Below, piece by piece: positions 15,508 to 16,041 of a stretch of DNA of 16,041 nt; position 1 is the first letter of the stretch; each line of letters starts with the position of its first letter. The stretch comes from an uncultured Caryophanales bacterium (GTDB lineage Bacteria > Bacillota_I > Bacilli_A > RFN20 > CAG-826), in NCBI GenBank assembly GCA_937895315.1, contig CALAWM010000021.1, forward strand, positions 1 through 16,041, written 5' to 3'. The translations under genes and the position numbers were made by a program. The notes beneath the pieces are model-generated. The model saw nothing but the letters and a program-made list of their open reading frames with translations, made no database searches and was not told the DNA's origin.

Positions 15508-16041
15508 ATGGCTGAAAAAGACGAATTACAGTTTGGCGCCTATGAATATGGGTTTGCCGATGAACATACATCAATTGCCGATACTGGTATTGGCTTAAAT
15601 GAGGAAGTTGTCCGCCAAATTAGTGCATATAAAAATGAACCAGAATGGATGTTAGAGTTTCGCTTAAAAGCGCTCAAAGCCTTTTTACTTATGAAAAACC
15701 CATCATTTGGTCCAGATTTATCATCAATTGACTTTGATTCTTATACTTACTTTAACCGTGTAGTATCAGGTGAAACTCGAAGTTGGGACGAAGTTCCTGA
15801 ACAAATTAAGAATACTTTTGAAAAACTCGGTATTCCTGAAGCGGAACGCGACTTTTTAGCAGGTGTTGCTACTCAGTATGATAGTGAAGTTGTCTATCAC
15901 AACATGATTCAAGAATTTGAGGAAAAAGGTGTCATCTTTTTATCAACGGATGAAGCACTTAAGAGACATCCTGAATTATTTAAGAAATATTTTAATTCGG
16001 TGGTGAAATACACTGATAACAAATATGCTGCTCTTAATGGT
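15508..16041 (+). CDS. sufB: Fe-S cluster scaffold protein SufB, C-terminus cut off by window edge
   Basis: The open frame runs to the window end, giving the first 178 residues of a protein normally about 465 long. [20 protein letters not shown] near the start, [19 protein letters not shown] and [14 protein letters not shown] are characteristic of SufB. SufB is the core scaffold on which clusters form, together with SufC and SufD. AAGGAGGAA at 15492-15500 lies seven bases before the ATG, and only two bases separate it from the sufU stop. Confidence 0.97.
   Translation, partial: MAEKDELQFGAYEYGFADEHTSIADTGIGLNEEVVRQISAYKNEPEWMLEFRLKALKAFLLMKNPSFGPDLSSIDFDSYTYFNRVVSGETRSWDEVPEQIKNTFEKLGIPEAERDFLAGVATQYDSEVVYHNMIQEFEEKGVIFLSTDEALKRHPELFKKYFNSVVKYTDNKYAALNG

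Noticed and set aside
1..16041. Mobile element, prophage, toxin-antitoxin, CRISPR or RNA gene
   Set aside because: No transposase, integrase, regular repeat array, tRNA-like or rRNA-like sequence was seen; nearly all the window is accounted for by housekeeping genes.

Overview
The window looks like a chromosomal segment of a low-GC Gram-positive bacterium in the Bacilli/Mollicutes neighbourhood. The evidence is the sufCDSUB operon with SufU, lipobox lipoproteins, AAAGGAG/AGGAGG ribosome binding sites and a yhaM-hit-prsA gene neighbourhood as in Bacillus. TGA ends sufC and tryptophan is written TGG, so the standard bacterial code applies and this is not a TGA=Trp mollicute. Codon and base use look uniform throughout. 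I see no mobile element, phage gene, CRISPR array, tRNA or rRNA.

Layout. (a) 1-540, minus: the start of a hemolysin III/PAQR-type membrane protein, cut by the window edge. It diverges from (b) 621-4056, plus: a membrane-anchored alpha/beta hydrolase overlapping a cytoplasmic family 3 glycoside hydrolase. (c) 4096-8245, plus: a tightly packed unit with a flippase-like (LPG-synthase TM, LafC-like) membrane protein, a family 4 glycosyltransferase of the diacylglycerol glucosyltransferase type that carries a one-base frameshift, and a 564-residue protein joining RecX to a YhaM-type OB/HD exoribonuclease. (d) 8246-12017, minus: a HIT-family protein with its own promoter, then a terminator, a large lipoprotein, and a PrsA-like parvulin lipoprotein that also carries a frameshift. 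(e) 12213-16041, plus: sufC-sufD-sufS-sufU-sufB for iron-sulfur cluster assembly, with sufB cut by the window edge.

How the genes work together. Region c probably makes and handles a membrane glycolipid, followed by a DNA-repair/RNA-decay fusion. Region d handles folding of exported proteins at the outer membrane face. Region e builds Fe-S clusters from cysteine sulfur: SufS releases sulfur, SufU relays it, and the SufBCD scaffold assembles clusters.

Most of this is housekeeping and I find no convincing new defence or mobile system. The points most worth a second look are the RecX-YhaM fusion, a symmetric bidirectional promoter, a probably leaderless membrane-protein gene, a parvulin domain interrupted by an insert of about 90 residues, and two one-base frameshifts of opposite sign that may be sequencing errors.
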